Shown here: positions 45,016-54,740 of the stretch, piece after piece
Layout of the letters: the number at the start of each line of letters is the position of its first letter
Numbering within the stretch: position 1 is the first letter of the stretch
Assembly (NCBI GenBank): GCA_004195045.1
Contig: SGBC01000001.1
Location: forward strand, 248,001 to 312,000
DNA length: 64,000 nt
Direction: 5' to 3'
Source of the DNA: Candidatus Acididesulfobacter guangdongensis
GTDB lineage: Bacteria; SZUA-79; Acidulodesulfobacterales; Acidulodesulfobacteraceae
Program-made: the position numbers and the translations under genes
Notes under the pieces: model-generated
Databases searched by the model: none
Told to the model about the DNA's origin: nothing
Seen by the model: only the letters and a program-made list of their open reading frames with translations

Positions 45016-46156
45016 AAGGCACTTTAATCGGCACTTTTATAGTAAATTTTGTTCCGATGTTTTCTTTTGACCTTACTTCTATTGAGCCGCCTAATGATTT
45101 TATTATACTCAGACTTATTGACAACCCCAGCCCTGAATTATCGGTCCCTTTATTTTTTGAAAAAAACGGGTCAAAAATTCTTTTAATATTTTCTATGGAA
45201 ATACCTTTTCCGTTATCTATGATAAAAATAGATATGTAATCTTTCATTTTTTTGGTTATAAAATAAACTATTCCCGTGTATTCATTGACGGCTTGAATGG
45301 CATTAAGCCCTATGTTTAATATAACCTGTCTCAATCCTGCATCTGAAAAATTGATTACGGGCAGGTCTTCGCAAAATTTCTTCTCAATCATTATATGCTT
45401 CTGATTTGCAAGAAACATTAAAAGCGACAATGTTTCATCTATAGAACAATTGACATCGATTATATCCGTGGATTCGGAAACGGGTCTTGAGAAAAGCAGC
45501 ATCTTTTTCGTTATTGATTTACATCTTTCTATCTCGCTCTGCATCAATCCAAAATATTTTTTAATATCGCAGCTCCCCGGTTCTATTATTATTTCAGAAC
45601 TGTTTAAATTGCGCTCCAATTCTTCATTTCCGGAGATACAGTTTCTAATCATATCAATTGATGCAAGAATATTATTCAGAGGATTATTAATTTCATGCGC
45701 TACTCCTTCTGTAAGATGCGCAACTTCGGCAAGTCTTTGCGATAAATTAAATTTTGTCTCGCCGCCCGAACCTGAGCCGATCTGTCTTACTACTTCAACC
45801 GCATATACTTTTCCGGTACTGCCGTCCACTAAAGGAGCAGAACTGATTTCAACGGCTATTTCCTTATTTTTATATCCGAAATGACCGTGAATAACCTTAA
45901 CGGTGTTCCTTTTTTTAATAACTTCTTCTATGGAACACGATTCCAGCATAGGATCGCATGGGTCGTCTCTCAAATGCGATACTTTATAGCAATAGTTGCC
46001 GATAATTTCATCTTTAGATAAATCAGAATTGTCCAAAAACGCCTTATTGGCATAAATAATTCTGAAATTTTCGTCAATAACGATGACACCGTCGCTTATG
46101 CTGTTTAATATATCTGAATAATTTAATGCAGCCGGCATGTTTAAATTAACCCTCAT
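45008..46156 (-). CDS. PAS-domain sensor histidine kinase
   Basis: 382 residues, with no membrane segment, so a cytoplasmic sensor. The PAS domain (about 12-125) contains three cysteines (Cys56, Cys67, Cys74) in a NYCYKVSHLRDDPCDP-type segment common in this PAS subgroup. The phosphoacceptor is His154 in GVAHEINNPLNN. The ATPase domain has VILNIGLNAIQAV (N box), IIDNGKGI (G1), IFDPFFSKNKGTDNSGLGLSIS (F/G2). It should phosphorylate the downstream NtrC-type regulator. It is divergent from rplU. Confidence 0.93.
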   Translation of the reverse strand: MRVNLNMPAALNYSDILNSISDGVIVIDENFRIIYANKAFLDNSDLSKDEIIGNYCYKVSHLRDDPCDPMLESCSIEEVIKKRNTVKVIHGHFGYKNKEIAVEISSAPLVDGSTGKVYAVEVVRQIGSGSGGETKFNLSQRLAEVAHLTEGVAHEINNPLNNILASIDMIRNCISGNEELERNLNSSEIIIEPGSCDIKKYFGLMQSEIERCKSITKKMLLFSRPVSESTDIIDVNCSIDETLSLLMFLANQKHIMIEKKFCEDLPVINFSDAGLRQVILNIGLNAIQAVNEYTGIVYFITKKMKDYISIFIIDNGKGISIENIKRIFDPFFSKNKGTDNSGLGLSISLSIIKSLGGSIEVRSKENIGTKFTIKVPIKVPYE

Positions 46157-46173
46157 CTAAATATTATATATAA

Positions 46174-46216
46174 TATAGAAAGTTATCTCAAAAATATTTT
46201 CTATGACAGGATTAAA
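46174..46216. repeat. Fragment of the dispersed-repeat flank
   Basis: ATAGAAAGTTATCT (46174-46187) matches the flank of copy 3 in one orientation, while TTTCTATGACAGGATTAAA (46198-46216) matches the flank of copy 6 with two differences in the other. No GGTGTC core is present, so this looks like a rearranged relic. Confidence 0.5.
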
Positions 46217-46230
46217 AAATTAAATTTTTC

Positions 46231-46259
46231 TTGACTATATAAATTATTTCATATAGAAT
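46231..46259 (+). promoter_or_regulatory. Putative sigma-70 promoter for rplU operon
   Basis: TTGACT (46231-46236), exactly 17 bases, then TAGAAT (46254-46259). This is a near-consensus match 180 bases upstream of the rplU start, leaving a leader of about 170 bases that could hold autoregulatory structure. Confidence 0.6.
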
Positions 46260-46437
46260 TATATGTCATTTAATTTATAGATTTTTATGCAGCAATAACT
46301 ATAACTGCAATAAATGTAATAAATGTAACTATATATAATACTTCATTATAATATAACATTAAATTACATAATATAATTATAATACAATTAAGACTTATAG
46401 AATAACAAAAATTCCAATAATATTATAGAGGTATTTT

Positions 46438-46752
46438 ATGAACGATTACGCAGTTATTATTTCAGGTTCTAAACAATACAAAGTGTCTATAGGAGACACA
46501 ATAAAAACGGAAAAGCTGAACATCGAAAAAGGCGGCGAGGTAATCTTCAGCGCCAGCATGACGAAAAAAGGCGATGCAATTACTATAGGCAGTCCTATTA
46601 TTGAAAATACAAATGTAAAAGGAATAGTCGTCAAAGAAGAAGGCAAGGCGAAAAAGGTTATAGCTTTTAAAATGAAAAGGCGAAAAGGCGAAAGAAAAAG
46701 AATAGGACACAGACAAAGGTTTTCAGAAATTAAAATTACGGAAATTTCATAA
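46438..46752 (+). CDS. rplU: 50S ribosomal protein L21
   Basis: 104 residues, the canonical length. Starts DYAVIISGSKQYKVSIGD and contains KMKRRKGERKRIGHRQRFSEIKI, the conserved basic rRNA-binding tail. An AGAGG site precedes the ATG. First gene of the rplU-rpmA-obgE cluster. Confidence 0.97.
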   Translation: MNDYAVIISGSKQYKVSIGDTIKTEKLNIEKGGEVIFSASMTKKGDAITIGSPIIENTNVKGIVVKEEGKAKKVIAFKMKRRKGERKRIGHRQRFSEIKITEIS

Positions 46753-46815
46753 AGAATTATTAAAAAATTTTAATAATTTTAACAATAATTAAAATTAAAT
46801 TAAAAGGGTGTTAAA

Positions 46816-47073
46816 ATGGCTCATAAAAAAGCTGGCGGCAGTTCAAGAAACGGCAGGGACAGTCAAGGACAAAGGCGCGGCGTGAAAAAATTCGGCAGCG
46901 AAAAAATAAAAACAGGACAGATTATAGTTAGGCAGGTTGGTTCAACATTTCATCCGGGAAAAAATGTTAAATCCGGAAGAGATTACACATTATTTGCTAT
47001 AGCGGACGGCTATGTAAAATTTCATTACGGGAAAAATGACAGAAAATTTGTAAGCGTCGTTGAAGAATTATGA
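46816..47073 (+). CDS. rpmA: 50S ribosomal protein L27
   Basis: 85 residues. Begins [20 protein letters not shown], with the flexible N-terminal tail that reaches the peptidyl-transferase centre and no Firmicutes-type cleaved extension. [20 protein letters not shown] is the family core. Preceded by AAGGGTG. Confidence 0.97.
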   Translation: MAHKKAGGSSRNGRDSQGQRRGVKKFGSEKIKTGQIIVRQVGSTFHPGKNVKSGRDYTLFAIADGYVKFHYGKNDRKFVSVVEEL

Positions 47074-47110
47074 TATCCGGCGATAGAAAAATAATAATTT
47101 TTTATTTTAT

Positions 47111-48133
47111 ATGAAATTTATAGATAATGTTTTAATAACCGTTGTTTCTGGAAACGGAGGGAAAGGAGCGGTTAGTTTCAGACGTGAACGGTTTATCCCG
47201 AAAGGAGGACCGGACGGCGGCGAAGGAGGGGACGGCGGCGACGCAATAATTACTGCAGACCATAATGTTCTGAGCCTTCTTGACTTCAAGTACAAACCTA
47301 AATATCCTGCAGAAAATGGAAAAAATGGACAGGGCGCAAACAAAAAAGGAAGAAATGGAAGCGCTCTTAATATAAAAGTTCCGGTAGGAACTTCGATAAT
47401 CGATTTCGAAACAAAAGAAATTATAGCAGATCTTACCAAAGACCGCGAACAGTTTATTATATGCAAAGGCGGGCGCGGCGGTAAAGGCAATGCATTTTTT
47501 AAATCTTCTACCAATAGAAGACCGCGTTTTTCGCAGCCCGGAATGCCGGGTGAAACAAAAAAAATATATCTGGTTCTAAAAAGCATAGGGGATATCGGGA
47601 TAATCGGTCTTCCTAACGCAGGCAAATCTACTCTGATTTCTAAACTCTCTCAGAGTCATCCTGAAATATCGTCCTATCCTTTTACTACGAAATCTCCGAA
47701 TCTTGGCGTGTTTATGGATGAAGAAGCTGGGGATGAAGAAACCCGCAAATCTTTTGTTATAGTCGATATACCGGGTATTATGGAAGGAGCTTCGGATGGT
47801 TACGGTCTAGGTTTGATTTTCTTAAAACATATTGAAAGAGCCAAAATTTTACTGCACTTAATAGAAATCGGCAAACCTGACGAAATTATAAATAAATTTA
47901 ATATAGTAATCGGCGAAATAGATAAATTTAATAGCGATATACTGACAAAAAAACAGATTGTCGTTATAAACAAAATTGATACAATAAAAAATAAAAAGGA
48001 ATACGCCGACATTAAAAATAAAGTATCCGCACATCTTAAATCTTCAGGCATTGAATTATTATTTATATCTGCAGCCGAAGGTTCAGGGATTGATGAATTA
48101 AAAGAAAAATTAAAATTATTAGTCGATTATTAA
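47111..48133 (+). CDS. obgE: GTPase Obg
   Basis: 340 residues. The glycine-rich N-terminal Obg fold (about 1-157; GGDGGD, GGRGGKGNA) is followed by the G domain: GLPNAGKST, the switch I segment YPFTTKSPNLGV, DIPGIMEGASDGYGLG, NKIDT and SAAEGSGI. It lacks the variable acidic C-terminal extension found in some species. It assists 50S assembly and stress control, fitting its place after rplU and rpmA. Confidence 0.96.
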   Translation: MKFIDNVLITVVSGNGGKGAVSFRRERFIPKGGPDGGEGGDGGDAIITADHNVLSLLDFKYKPKYPAENGKNGQGANKKGRNGSALNIKVPVGTSIIDFETKEIIADLTKDREQFIICKGGRGGKGNAFFKSSTNRRPRFSQPGMPGETKKIYLVLKSIGDIGIIGLPNAGKSTLISKLSQSHPEISSYPFTTKSPNLGVFMDEEAGDEETRKSFVIVDIPGIMEGASDGYGLGLIFLKHIERAKILLHLIEIGKPDEIINKFNIVIGEIDKFNSDILTKKQIVVINKIDTIKNKKEYADIKNKVSAHLKSSGIELLFISAAEGSGIDELKEKLKLLVDY

Positions 48134-48170
48134 ATAATCAAATTAAGCTTTAAATAAAAAATTTAAAATA

Positions 48171-49325
48171 ATGACTGAAATTATTAATCAAAATAATGAT
48201 TTCTTTAATTTAAAAAAAAGAATAGTAGTCAAAATAGGCACTCAGGTTTTAATAGACGACGACGGAAAGCTGTCGTCTGCATCATTTAGAAAAATTACTG
48301 AATTTGTTGACGCTCTGAGATTTAAAAAAAAAGAGGTTATTTTAGTTTCATCCGGCGCAATTGCTGCAGGAAGAAATGTTCTGAATATCGAAACATCCGC
48401 AAAATTTTTGACTATTCCCCAAAAACAGGCTCTGGCTTCTTGCGGGCAGTCTCTTCTTATGAAAACTTATTCATCCCATTTTAAAAAATACAATATAAAA
48501 ACCGCTCAAATTCTTTTAACCAAAGACGACATATCGTCAAGAAAAAGATTTACCAACGCAAGAAATACTATCTATGAACTGTTAAAAAATAATGTCGTTC
48601 CGATTATTAACGAAAACGACACGATATCAACCGAGGAAATTAAATTTTCAGATAATGATTATCTATCCGCGCTTACGGCAAATCTTGCCTGCGCCGACCT
48701 TTTGATAATATTATCAAATGTTAACGGGGTATATGATAAAAATCCATATTTGAACAATTCTGCAAACCAGATAAAAATAATAGATAATATCAAAAACTTT
48801 ATAGACGATTTTAAGGATAATTCTAAAAGCATTCATGGAACAGGCGGTATGAAATCAAAACTTGAGTCTGCTTATATTGCGTCAGAGGCAGGAATAGACA
48901 CCATAATTGCCTCAGGAAAAGATAAAAAAGTCCTTAAATCTCTATCGGACGGCAAAATCACCGGAACATTTATTTTGTCTTCTTGCGAAGAAATCAGCAA
49001 AAAAAAACACTGGCTTATATTCGGTATGGAAAAAAACGGTCTGCTGGTCTGCGATCAGGGCGCTATAGAAGCTATTACAATTAACAATAAAAGTCTGCTT
49101 GCAAGCGGCATAATAGATGTCAAAGGAAATTTTAAAAAACATAACGGCATATACATCGCAAACGAACAAAATAAAATTGTCGCCGCCGGAATTTCTAATT
49201 TTGATGCCGAAGAAATAAAAAAGATTAAAGGCTTAAAGTCAAGCGAAATTCAAGTGATGCTGAACAGCATGCATGCAAACGGGATAGGAATAGCCGTTCA
49301 TAAAAATAATATGGTGCTGCTTTAA
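48171..49325 (+). CDS. proB: Glutamate 5-kinase
   Basis: 384 residues. Catalyses the first step of proline synthesis. The amino-acid kinase domain (about 12-270) has VVKIGTQVLIDDDGKLS, ILVSSGAIAAGR, INENDTIS and GTGGMKSKLESA; a C-terminal PUA domain (about 290-380; GALIA-like GAIEAITINNKSLLASGI) is present. It is followed by proA, giving a two-gene proline module inserted between obgE and nadD, a common bacterial order. Confidence 0.95.
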   Translation: MTEIINQNNDFFNLKKRIVVKIGTQVLIDDDGKLSSASFRKITEFVDALRFKKKEVILVSSGAIAAGRNVLNIETSAKFLTIPQKQALASCGQSLLMKTYSSHFKKYNIKTAQILLTKDDISSRKRFTNARNTIYELLKNNVVPIINENDTISTEEIKFSDNDYLSALTANLACADLLIILSNVNGVYDKNPYLNNSANQIKIIDNIKNFIDDFKDNSKSIHGTGGMKSKLESAYIASEAGIDTIIASGKDKKVLKSLSDGKITGTFILSSCEEISKKKHWLIFGMEKNGLLVCDQGAIEAITINNKSLLASGIIDVKGNFKKHNGIYIANEQNKIVAAGISNFDAEEIKKIKGLKSSEIQVMLNSMHANGIGIAVHKNNMVLL

Positions 49326-49357
49326 AGTAAATTAATATAAAATCGGGAATAAATATT

Positions 49358-50629
49358 ATGAAAGAACAAAATCTCAGTATAGAAATTATTGCAAAACAAA
49401 CATACGAAGCAAGCAGTTTTATCGCAAATGCAAGCAGTTTAACAAAACTTAGCCTGCTAAACGATATTGGAAAATTACTTTTAGAAAACAAGGAATTTTT
49501 AATATCAGAAAATTCAAAAGATATACTGCACGCCAAACAAAACTCGCTAAAAGAATCTCTTGTAGACAGATTGACTATCAGTGAAAAAACTATAAATTCG
49601 ATGATGGCATCCATAGAGGACGTTAAGAAAATAAAAGACCCCATAGGTGAAATAGAAAATATTTCCATAAGACCCAATGGTCTCATGGTCGGTAAAATGC
49701 GCATTCCGCTGGGGGTTATAGGAATAATTTACGAATCGAGACCCAATGTAACGCTTGATGCTTCTATACTCTGCCTGCTGTCAGGAAATGCCGCCGTCCT
49801 CAGGGGAGGTTCGGAAGCCATTAATTCTAATCTTGCTCTTATTTATATTATAAAAGAAGCTTTGAAAAAAAATGGGCTATCTGAAAATATTATATCTATG
49901 GTTCCTTATACCGACCGTTCTGCCGTGTTAGAACTCATATCGCAAAAAAAATATATTGACCTTGTGATACCGAGAGGCGGCGAAGGTTTAATTTCATTCG
50001 TAACAGAAAATTCAAAAATTCCCGTAGTAAAACATGACAAAGGTGTTTGCCATATATACATAGATGAAGCCTGCAATATCCAAAAAGCCGTTGAAATCGT
50101 TATTAACGCCAAAGTTCAGAGACCTTCCGTGTGTAATGCATTAGAAACTCTTCTTGTCCATGAAAAAATAGCGGATAAATTTATGCCTATTCTGCTGAAA
50201 GAATTAAGCGGCAGAAACGTAGAAACAAGATTAGATAATGAGCTTCTGCATATATTTAAAAATCAGTTTAACTTCATTGCCGCCGCTTCTGCTAATGATT
50301 GGAGCGAAGAATATTTAGACCTTATTTTATCAATAAAATCTGTAAAAAACATTGACTCTGCCATAGAGCATATAAAAAAATACGGGTCAAACCATACGGA
50401 AGCAATAATAACGGAAAATTATACCAATGCAATGGATTTTATTAAAAAAGTCAACTCTTCCTGCGTTTTGATAAATGCATCTACAAGATTTAACGACGGC
50501 TTTGAACTTGGACTCGGGGCGGAAATAGGCATATCTACATCAAAAATACATGCGTACGGACCTATGGGAGCGAAAGAACTCACTACAACAAAATTTGTAG
50601 TTTTTGGAAATTATCAGACAAGAATATGA
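49358..50629 (+). CDS. proA: Glutamate-5-semialdehyde dehydrogenase
   Basis: 423 residues. Reduces glutamyl 5-phosphate with NADPH. The catalytic Cys is in QRPSVCNALETLLVH; other signatures are GVIGIIYESRPNVTLDA, LRGGSEAINSN and the C-terminal LGAEIGISTSKIHAYGPMGAKELTT. The stop overlaps the nadD start by 4 bases (ATGA). Confidence 0.96.
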   Translation: MKEQNLSIEIIAKQTYEASSFIANASSLTKLSLLNDIGKLLLENKEFLISENSKDILHAKQNSLKESLVDRLTISEKTINSMMASIEDVKKIKDPIGEIENISIRPNGLMVGKMRIPLGVIGIIYESRPNVTLDASILCLLSGNAAVLRGGSEAINSNLALIYIIKEALKKNGLSENIISMVPYTDRSAVLELISQKKYIDLVIPRGGEGLISFVTENSKIPVVKHDKGVCHIYIDEACNIQKAVEIVINAKVQRPSVCNALETLLVHEKIADKFMPILLKELSGRNVETRLDNELLHIFKNQFNFIAAASANDWSEEYLDLILSIKSVKNIDSAIEHIKKYGSNHTEAIITENYTNAMDFIKKVNSSCVLINASTRFNDGFELGLGAEIGISTSKIHAYGPMGAKELTTTKFVVFGNYQTRI

Positions 50630-51285
50630 AAATAGGTATATTCGGCGGATCATTCAATCCGGTACATTACGGGCATTTAAGAACATGCGAAGAACTTATT
50701 GAAAAAGCTTCTCTCGATAAAGTAATATTTATACCGACGAATATTACTTCCAACAAACAGGAAACCGCAATAAATTCCGGCAGCAGATTTGAAATGGTAA
50801 AGATGGCTATAGCCTCCAATGCTAAATTTGAAGCATCAGACATTGAAATCAAAAGAGGCGGGGTTTCATTTTCTTACAATACCATAAAAGAATTAAAAGA
50901 AATATACAGCTGCGACGAACTTTTTTTTATTATAGGATTTGAAGCCTTTACTGAAATCAGAAATTGGAAAAAAAGCCCTCTGCTTTTTGAAATGACTAAT
51001 TTTATAATTATTAACAGGGGTATGGATATAAAAACAAAATATGAAAATTTAGTCTCAATCTCAAAATATATTCCTGAACCGGTATGCAATAAGATGACCG
51101 TCGATATTAGCCGCGATAGACTAATAATATATCCCGAAAATATATCCGTATTTTTGTTCGAGGTTACCAGGTTAGATATATCTTCGACAAAAATAAGAAA
51201 TAACTTTAAAAAAAAATTATCCAATCGTTTTTTGTTGCCAAACGATACAATTGAATATATAATAAACAATAATATATATATGTGA
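50626..51285 (+). CDS. nadD: Nicotinate-nucleotide adenylyltransferase
   Basis: 219 residues. Converts nicotinate mononucleotide to deamido-NAD. GIFGGSFNPVHYGHL at the N-terminus holds the nucleotidyltransferase HxGH-type motif, FIIGFEAFTEIRNWK is the substrate loop (Phe where many have Asp), and DISSTKIRN is the C-terminal ISSTxIR motif. Translationally coupled to proA. Confidence 0.93.
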   Translation: MKIGIFGGSFNPVHYGHLRTCEELIEKASLDKVIFIPTNITSNKQETAINSGSRFEMVKMAIASNAKFEASDIEIKRGGVSFSYNTIKELKEIYSCDELFFIIGFEAFTEIRNWKKSPLLFEMTNFIIINRGMDIKTKYENLVSISKYIPEPVCNKMTVDISRDRLIIYPENISVFLFEVTRLDISSTKIRNNFKKKLSNRFLLPNDTIEYIINNNIYM

Positions 51286-51339
51286 TGTATTTAATTTACA
51301 TTAAATAAACCATTTAAACTAAACTATAATAAAAAATAC

Positions 51340-51750
51340 GTGAATTCAATAACAACAGCCAATATAGACGACAGTGCCGCAAACGGCAAAAAAGTACTGA
51401 GAAAAAAATTTAAAAGAACCAGTAAAGAAATAAGGGCAGTTATAAATTATCTATCCGACAAAAAGGCAAAAAATATTATCGTTCTCGATATCAGAAAAGT
51501 ATCTCAGCTTGCAGATTTTATAATTATTGCGACGGGAATCTCCGACCGACAGGTCGCTGCTATAGCCGATAATGTTTTAACATCCGTAAAAAGAAAACCT
51601 ATAGCGGTCGACGGGACTGACACTTCAAGATGGGTTGCGATGGATTACGGCGATATGATGATACATATTTTTGTCGAGCCTTACAGGTCTTTTTACAATC
51701 TTGAAAATTTATGGCCGGATGCTAAAGAACTTGCTATAGAAGACAAATAA
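51340..51750 (+). CDS. rsfS: Ribosomal silencing factor RsfS
   Basis: 136 residues, starting at GTG. The family core (about 30-130) has DFIIIATGISDRQVAAIADNV, VDGTDTSRWVAMDYGDMMIHIF and YRSFYNLENLWPDA. It binds L14 and blocks subunit joining when growth slows. About 25 basic N-terminal residues precede the usual start, so initiation may be slightly downstream. Gene order nadD-rsfS is widely conserved. Confidence 0.93.
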   Translation: MNSITTANIDDSAANGKKVLRKKFKRTSKEIRAVINYLSDKKAKNIIVLDIRKVSQLADFIIIATGISDRQVAAIADNVLTSVKRKPIAVDGTDTSRWVAMDYGDMMIHIFVEPYRSFYNLENLWPDAKELAIEDK

Positions 51751-51783
51751 TGAAATAAGAACATAACATATAATAAAATTCAT

Positions 51784-53148
51784 ATGTATTTAATAGTCCT
51801 TTTTATATTAATTTTAATACTCGTTGCATTTTTTGAATATCTCTATGTTTTAAATCCGATAAAAATTCCGCTTCACTATCTCCCCGGAAATCATAATGTA
51901 GTGGATTATTATTTAATTTTTTACATTTTTGCCGCTTTTTTAATCGGCATTTTATTATTTCTTATTATAACCCTAATAAAAAATATTACCGTTTATCTAA
52001 GAAACTGGGTAAAAAACAAAAAACAGTTTATTATCACGGAAATCGACAATTCAATAGACAAAGCCGAAGATTTATATATTAAAGCCCAGTACGACAGGGC
52101 AATCGATATCTTAAAAAAATATCTTTCTAAATATGAAAACAGCGTTAAAGCATATATTCTGCTATTTAAAATATACAAACATAAAGGAGATTTTAAATCT
52201 GCCGAAAACTTTATTAACAAAGCGCTGGAAGTAGATGTGAACAATGTTAAGGCGCTTAATGAAGCGGGAAATTTGCATAAACTTAATAAAAATTATGAAA
52301 AAGCAGCATCTTTTTTTAATAAAGCCGTTGAAATTGCGCCGGACAATCTTTATGCCATACTTCAGCTTAAAGACCTGTATATAAAAAATTCAGAATGGAA
52401 AAATGCCTATAAAATGTCAAAACTTTTTTTAAGCCAATCCAAGGACAGAAATATAAATAAAAAAGAAGAAAAGGACATGATAGGACTAAAATATGAATAC
52501 GGCAAGTATCTATTGGAAAATGAAAATGATTTAGAAAGATCGGCAAAAAGATTTAATCAGGTTATTTCTCAGGATAAATATTTTGCCGGCGCATATATAT
52601 CGCTGGGAGATATTTTAATAAAAAAAGATAAAACAAATGACGCATTCAAATTATGGGAAAAGGCTTTCCTTAAAACAAACAGTTTTGCAGTAATTATAAA
52701 AATGGAAGACGCCGCAATTAAGGCAAACAGTCCTCAAAATATAATAAAATTTTATCAGGAACTTATATATAATAATCCTGAAAAATGGGAGTACAGGCTG
52801 TTCCTTGCAAAATTTTACGTGCGCATTGAGATGGTTGACGAAGCCATATCTAATCTTAAAACTATTCCTTCTTCCATATTTAAAGATAATTCATTATACC
52901 TGCTTCTCGGGGAATGCTATTTAAAAAGAGGGAAAACAAATGAAGCATCGTCTTCCTTCAGAAAAGCTTTAAAAAACCAGTACCCTGTAAAATTACCTTT
53001 CGTATGTTCTAAGTGTAATTACAGTTCGTTAAATTATACAAGCTTATGTCCTTCCTGTCTTTCATGGAATACAATGAACATCAGGTCAAATTCATTATAC
53101 GAATCTTTTGCAAAGGAAGAACCGCAGAATATTTTTAATTTGACATAG
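51784..53148 (+). CDS. LapA/LapB-like TPR protein with rubredoxin-type tail
   Basis: 454 residues. Two membrane helices (about 2-20 and 42-68) and the charged segment after them resemble LapA (DUF1049). From about 95 to 400 there are repeated TPR motifs (for example LYIKAQYDRAIDILKKYLSK, KLNKNYEKAASFFNKAVEIAP). The C-terminus has Cys-x2-Cys ... Cys-x2-Cys (FVCSKCNY and LCPSCLSW), the rubredoxin-like knuckles of LapB. LapB adapts FtsH to LpxC and so controls lipopolysaccharide synthesis in Escherichia coli. LapA and LapB are separate there; this looks like a fusion of both. Given waaA and msbA nearby, a role in LPS control is plausible but inferred. Confidence 0.78.
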   Translation: MYLIVLFILILILVAFFEYLYVLNPIKIPLHYLPGNHNVVDYYLIFYIFAAFLIGILLFLIITLIKNITVYLRNWVKNKKQFIITEIDNSIDKAEDLYIKAQYDRAIDILKKYLSKYENSVKAYILLFKIYKHKGDFKSAENFINKALEVDVNNVKALNEAGNLHKLNKNYEKAASFFNKAVEIAPDNLYAILQLKDLYIKNSEWKNAYKMSKLFLSQSKDRNINKKEEKDMIGLKYEYGKYLLENENDLERSAKRFNQVISQDKYFAGAYISLGDILIKKDKTNDAFKLWEKAFLKTNSFAVIIKMEDAAIKANSPQNIIKFYQELIYNNPEKWEYRLFLAKFYVRIEMVDEAISNLKTIPSSIFKDNSLYLLLGECYLKRGKTNEASSSFRKALKNQYPVKLPFVCSKCNYSSLNYTSLCPSCLSWNTMNIRSNSLYESFAKEEPQNIFNLT

Positions 53149-53176
53149 CGTATATCAAAAAATTGAGAGGTTAAAA

Positions 53177-54724
53177 GTGAAAAAATATAAGAGCGCGGCA
53201 TTAATAATTTTAGACGGATTTGGTCTGTCGGATAAAATTAAGGGCAATGCAGTAAAAAATGCAAAAGCAGATTTTATTAACGGCATCTTTAAAGAATATC
53301 CCTTTACTTCTTTGAAAGCACATGGAAAGGACGTCGGTCTCCCGAACGGCACTATGGGCAACTCGGAAGTCGGACACTCTAACATCGGCGCAGGACGGAT
53401 ATTAATGCAGGACTTAACTAAAATTAACGATGCCATAGAAAATGATACGCTAAAAAACAATCCTGTTTTATTGAATTTTGTTAATTCGATAAAACAGGGC
53501 AACGGAAGAGTTCATTTAATGGGCTTGGTTTCAGAAAGCGGAGTTCATGCAGAATTAAGTCATTTAATATATCTGATAAATTTTTTCTATGAAAATAATG
53601 CGAAAGAAATTTATATCCACTGTTTTTTAGACGGCAGAGATTCGCCGCCAAAAAGTTCCGGTACTTTTTTAAAAAAACTTACGGACGCCATCGGAAACAG
53701 GAAAGATAAAATATCCATCGCAACTGCAATAGGCCGTTTTTACGCAATGGACAGGGATACTAGATGGGATAGGGTCCAACTCGCTTTTAATATGCTCACA
53801 AAAGCGGAAGGAAAAATATACGACGATGTTTTTGAAGCAATAAATGATAACTACTCTCACGACATTACAGATGAATTTATAACACCGTCTATAATAAAAC
53901 AAAATAACGGCAATAGAGACGGCAGAATTCATCCTGAAGACGGAGTACTTTTTATAAACTATAGAGCGGACAGAGCAAAAGAAATAACGAAAGCTCTTTC
54001 TTTAGAAACATTTAATTTTTTTGACAGAAATTCATTTAAGCCGGTTAAAAATTTTATAACCATGGCAAAATACGATGATTCTTTTAAGAACAAATATATC
54101 GTGGAACCGCAGAATTATAAAAATATATTAGGCGAGGTAATTTCAGACAGCGGATTAAAACAGTTCAGAATAGCTGAAACGGAAAAATATGCGCATGTAA
54201 CTTATTTTTTTAATTGCGGACGTGAAGAACCTTTTAAAAATGAGGATAGACTACTGATACCTTCACCGAGAGAATATAGGACATATGATTTAATACCTGA
54301 AATGAGCGCTTTTAAAATTAAAGACGCTCTTATTGAAAAATTAAAACTTAATGAATATTCTTTATCCGTATGCAATTTCGCAAATTGCGACATGGTCGGA
54401 CACACAGGAAATTATGATGCTGCCGTTAAAGCCGTGGAAACCGTTAATTCCGCACTCAGTGAAATTATACCGGTAATTTTAAAAAATGACGGCGTATGCA
54501 TAGTAACGGCAGACCACGGAAACGCCGAAACTATGATTGACGACAATGGCGCTCCTATGACCAATCATACTTTAAATCCCGTTCCGCTTTGTATAGTATC
54601 AAATTATAAAAATGAAATACCTCCGCTGAAGCCCGGAAGATTGTCTGACATTGCGCCGACTATACTGAGCCTTTTAGACATAAATATACCGGCTGAAATG
54701 ACAGGGCGTGTTTTATGGGAGTAA
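53177..54724 (+). CDS. gpmI: Phosphoglycerate mutase, cofactor-independent
   Basis: 515 residues, the typical length. Starts at GTG with GAGAGG upstream. The alkaline-phosphatase-fold domain has LIILDGFGLSD, the catalytic Ser in TMGNSEVGHSNIGAGR, and metal ligands in NFANCDMVGHTGNYDAA and TADHGNAETM. The inserted phosphatase-like domain has HCFLDGRDSPP and IGRFYAMDRDTRWDR. It interconverts 3- and 2-phosphoglycerate in glycolysis and gluconeogenesis, using two Mn ions. Confidence 0.96.
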   Translation: MKKYKSAALIILDGFGLSDKIKGNAVKNAKADFINGIFKEYPFTSLKAHGKDVGLPNGTMGNSEVGHSNIGAGRILMQDLTKINDAIENDTLKNNPVLLNFVNSIKQGNGRVHLMGLVSESGVHAELSHLIYLINFFYENNAKEIYIHCFLDGRDSPPKSSGTFLKKLTDAIGNRKDKISIATAIGRFYAMDRDTRWDRVQLAFNMLTKAEGKIYDDVFEAINDNYSHDITDEFITPSIIKQNNGNRDGRIHPEDGVLFINYRADRAKEITKALSLETFNFFDRNSFKPVKNFITMAKYDDSFKNKYIVEPQNYKNILGEVISDSGLKQFRIAETEKYAHVTYFFNCGREEPFKNEDRLLIPSPREYRTYDLIPEMSAFKIKDALIEKLKLNEYSLSVCNFANCDMVGHTGNYDAAVKAVETVNSALSEIIPVILKNDGVCIVTADHGNAETMIDDNGAPMTNHTLNPVPLCIVSNYKNEIPPLKPGRLSDIAPTILSLLDINIPAEMTGRVLWE

Positions 54725-54740
54725 AATATAAAATATTAAC

